From: Microbacterium maritypicum
GTDB lineage: Bacteria; Actinomycetota; Actinomycetes; Actinomycetales; Microbacteriaceae
NCBI RefSeq assembly: GCF_041529975.1
Contig: NZ_CP168030.1
Span: 3,596,001-3,660,000, forward strand
Length of the DNA stretch: 64,000 bases
Reading direction: 5' to 3'
The position numbers were made by a program, and so were the translations under genes. The notes beneath the pieces are model-generated. The model was not told the DNA's origin, did no database searches, and saw nothing but the letters and a program-made list of their open reading frames with translations. Below, piece after piece: positions 62,168 to 64,000 of the stretch (its first letter is position 1; every line of letters begins with the position of its first letter).

Positions 62168-63457
62168 TCAGCCCTTGAGCGTCGGCGAGATCTGCTCGCA
62201 GATGCCGGTGACCGCGGTCTCGACGTCGCCGCCCGACCACACCGGGTCGAGACCCGCACGGACCTTGTCGGAGAACTGGGAGAGCACCGGGTGCTGCGGC
62301 TTGACCGAGGCGTCGGGGACCACGTCGATGATCGCCGACTGGATCTCGTCGGGCGAGAGCTTCGGCGCTGCCTGCGAGAGCGTCTCCACGTTGAGCAGGG
62401 ACTCACGGGGCGGCGGGAAGAACTGCGCGAGGAGCTCGGCGTTCGTGGGGTTGGTCAGGTAGGCGAGGAAGCCTGCCGCCTGATCCTGGTTCTCACTGCG
62501 CTCGAGGACGCTCACGCCCGCCTGGCCGACGATCGGGTGGTACCCCTCCGGTCCCGCGGGCAGCGGGAGGAACGACCACTCGAAGCTGTCGTCGAGGCTC
62601 CCCGACTGGCTGAGCTGAGCGACGCTAAAGGCGACGTCACCGCTCGCAAATGCAGCGGGCGCCGCGTTGCCGGAGACGGCAGGGATCGCTCCCCTGTCGA
62701 TCTGGTCCTGGTACCACGTGAGGTACTCGATCATCTCGGGAGAGGCGAACTCGCAGGTCGTACCGTCTTCGGACCACGGCGCGGCGCCCCATGCGTTCCC
62801 GAGCATGGTCACGGCACTCCAGTTCGTCGGGTTGAACGTGGGCACGTTCAGCCCTGTCGCTCCCGTCTCGCCGTTCACCGCCGCAGCGATGTCCGCGACC
62901 GTGTCCCACGTGTAGTCGGGAGTGCTGACGAGCGACTCGACATCCGGCTGGCCCGCGGCCGCGACGAGGTCATCGTTGACGTAGAGCGCGAAGGGGGAGT
63001 TCGAGAACGGATACGCGTAGACGCCTCCGTCGTCGTCCTGCCACGGCGCGAGCGCGGCCGGGAGGATGTCGTCGAGGTCGTAGCCGTCGGCGCCCTCCAG
63101 GGTTTCACGCACGTCGTGCAGGATCCCGGAGTCGACGAACTCGGGACCGCTCGCCTCCGGGATCCAGGCGAGATCGGGAACGTCGCCGCCGGCGATCTGC
63201 GTCGTCAGCCCGGCGACGTAGTCCGGGTTCGTGACGGGTTCGAAAGTGATCGACGAGACTTCGTCGCCGTGCTCTTCGACGTAGGCATCGCCGATCTCCT
63301 GCAGCAGCGCCAGGTGACCTTCGTTGGAGGACCAGAGCGCCATGGTCAGGTCGACGGGGCCTGAGGCGCCGCTGTCGGTACCGGCGCAGGCGCTGAGGGA
63401 CACCGCCAGAACTCCGGTGAGCGCGATGGCAGCCCCTCGGGATCGGGTAGCTCGCAT
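62168..63457 (-). CDS. Extracellular carbohydrate-binding lipoprotein (ABC importer)
   Basis: Binding protein of 429 residues with lipobox SLSAC (Cys24). Typical SBP_bac_1 features: DLTMALWSSNEGHLALLQEI, GGDVPDLAWIPEASGPEF and a hinge-crossing pattern. Start ATG 63457 with AAGGAG 6 bases upstream. Unlike the importer at the window's left end, no hairpin separates it from the permease gene. Probable glycan-oligosaccharide ligand, given the exported enzyme-like gene at the operon end. Confidence 0.93.
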   Translation of the reverse strand: MRATRSRGAAIALTGVLAVSLSACAGTDSGASGPVDLTMALWSSNEGHLALLQEIGDAYVEEHGDEVSSITFEPVTNPDYVAGLTTQIAGGDVPDLAWIPEASGPEFVDSGILHDVRETLEGADGYDLDDILPAALAPWQDDDGGVYAYPFSNSPFALYVNDDLVAAAGQPDVESLVSTPDYTWDTVADIAAAVNGETGATGLNVPTFNPTNWSAVTMLGNAWGAAPWSEDGTTCEFASPEMIEYLTWYQDQIDRGAIPAVSGNAAPAAFASGDVAFSVAQLSQSGSLDDSFEWSFLPLPAGPEGYHPIVGQAGVSVLERSENQDQAAGFLAYLTNPTNAELLAQFFPPPRESLLNVETLSQAAPKLSPDEIQSAIIDVVPDASVKPQHPVLSQFSDKVRAGLDPVWSGGDVETAVTGICEQISPTLKG

Positions 63458-63506
63458 GAAGTACTCCTTCGGACTCATTGACGCGCCTCGTAGCGCGCTG
63501 AAAGAA

Positions 63507-63550
63507 AAAGTACCAGAACTATCGAGAATATCAAGCAGTATTTTCGATAG
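63507..63550 (-). promoter_or_regulatory. ABC operon promoter overlapping a 32-bp LacI-type inverted repeat
   Basis: Arms CTATCGAGAATA (63519-63530) and TATTTTCGATAG (63539-63550) are complementary except for one position, centre 8 bases. Minus-strand -35 TTGATA (63534-63529) lies inside and -10 TACTTT (63512-63507) follows after 16 bases. The repeat covers the stop codon and last codons of the LacI gene. Confidence 0.8.
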
Positions 63551-64000
63551 CTTGCAGAGGTGCCGTCGATCCTCGCACGACGAGTTCCGTCGCCAGGTCG
63601 GTATGGAAGGCCGGCGGTGTCGTGCCGAGCAACAGCTTGTGGGCGACCTCCACCGCGTAGGAGCCCATCGCCTCGGAGGGCTGCCGGATGGTCGTCAGCT
63701 GCGGGGCCGTCATCCGCGCGACGAGCTGGTCGTCGAACCCGATGACGCTGAGCTCATCCGGGACGGACACGCCGGCGCGGCGCGCGGCCTCGAGGACTCC
63801 GGCGGCCTGCGCGTCGCTCGCCGCGAAGATCGCCGTCACGCGACCCGGTCGACCCAGAAGGGTCTCCGCCGCCTGCAGGCCGGATTCGTAGGTGAAGTCG
63901 CCCTCTTCGATGATGTCGTCCCCGGGTTCGATCCCGGCCGAGGCGAGAGCGGCGAGATGTCCGTGCTTGCGAGCGATCGACGCCTGCGTGTCGGAGACTC
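63531..64000 (-). CDS. LacI-family transcriptional regulator, C-terminal part
   Basis: The frame enters from the right edge; about 155 C-terminal residues are visible, so the DNA-binding domain is outside. FTYESGLQAAETLL, VTAIFAASDAQAAGVLEAAR, then VSVPDELSVIGFDDQLVARM and LTTIRQPSEAMGSYAVEVAH are the standard effector-domain motifs of LacI/GalR proteins. It is co-directional with the ABC importer operon 73 bases downstream and probably represses it through the repeat at 63519-63550. Confidence 0.93.
   Translation of the reverse strand, partial: VSDTQASIARKHGHLAALASAGIEPGDDIIEEGDFTYESGLQAAETLLGRPGRVTAIFAASDAQAAGVLEAARRAGVSVPDELSVIGFDDQLVARMTAPQLTTIRQPSEAMGSYAVEVAHKLLLGTTPPAFHTDLATELVVRGSTAPLQAIENTA

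Overview
The window is high-GC DNA from an actinobacterium, most likely Microbacteriaceae close to Microbacterium. Grounds: an HspR/HAIR-controlled dnaK-grpE-dnaJ-hspR operon, a bifunctional-type dCTP deaminase, a DUF222/HNH (13E12-type) protein, CsoR copper control, ABC sugar importers without their own ATPase, frequent GTG starts and probable leaderless mRNAs. Genus assignment is inference from gene content and codon bias. No phage, insertion sequence, CRISPR array or replication origin was seen, and no gene-free stretch exceeds 300 bases.

Layout. 1-3.8 kb: carbohydrate ABC importer (binding protein, two permeases, start of an SDR dehydrogenase), leftward, behind a promoter carrying two LacI-type operators. 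3.8-9.3 kb: DoxX protein, then a tripartite tricarboxylate (TctCBA) importer translationally coupled to a DapA/NanA-family lyase, controlled by a divergent-looking but co-directional FadR-type regulator with matching operators. 9.3-13.2 kb: a partner-switching module (GAF-PP2C phosphatase, STAS protein, anti-sigma-type ATPase) wrapped around a BcsA-like glycosyltransferase. 13.2-17.4 kb: dnaK operon. 17.4-26.4 kb: HNH protein, MerR and AraC regulators, a lipoprotein, DUF3817 and DUF3253 proteins, two MFS transporters and a RIO-type kinase preceded by a candidate leader peptide.

26.4-37.6 kb is a dense run of regulator/efflux pairs: a CDF metal transporter beside two divergent His-rich winged-helix regulators; HxlR with MFS (twice); SoxR with an MFS transporter and an imine-reductase-like enzyme; two MarR-type proteins around an operator; a FUSC membrane protein. 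37.6-38.7 kb: proline-rich membrane protein and dcd. 38.7-44.1 kb: IclR regulator and a divergent operon (MFS, zinc dehydrogenase, L-rhamnonate dehydratase, FAH hydrolase) that fits the non-phosphorylative diketo-hydrolase route for L-rhamnonate. Then tRNA-Gly(CCC), a large arylsulfatase with two upstream genes separated by repeated palindromes, an AI-2E family permease and a decayed PfkB-kinase tail.

49.5-58.3 kb is a copper island: three CsoR-type operators, a lipoyl-less E2 acyltransferase divergent from an MFS pump, CopZ, a membrane-anchored secreted protein, two P1B ATPases (CPC and CPH types), a YHS protein and CsoR. 58.3-64 kb: a second carbohydrate ABC importer with a Tat-exported protein at its end and a LacI regulator upstream, whose gene end contains a 32-bp inverted repeat overlapping the importer promoter.
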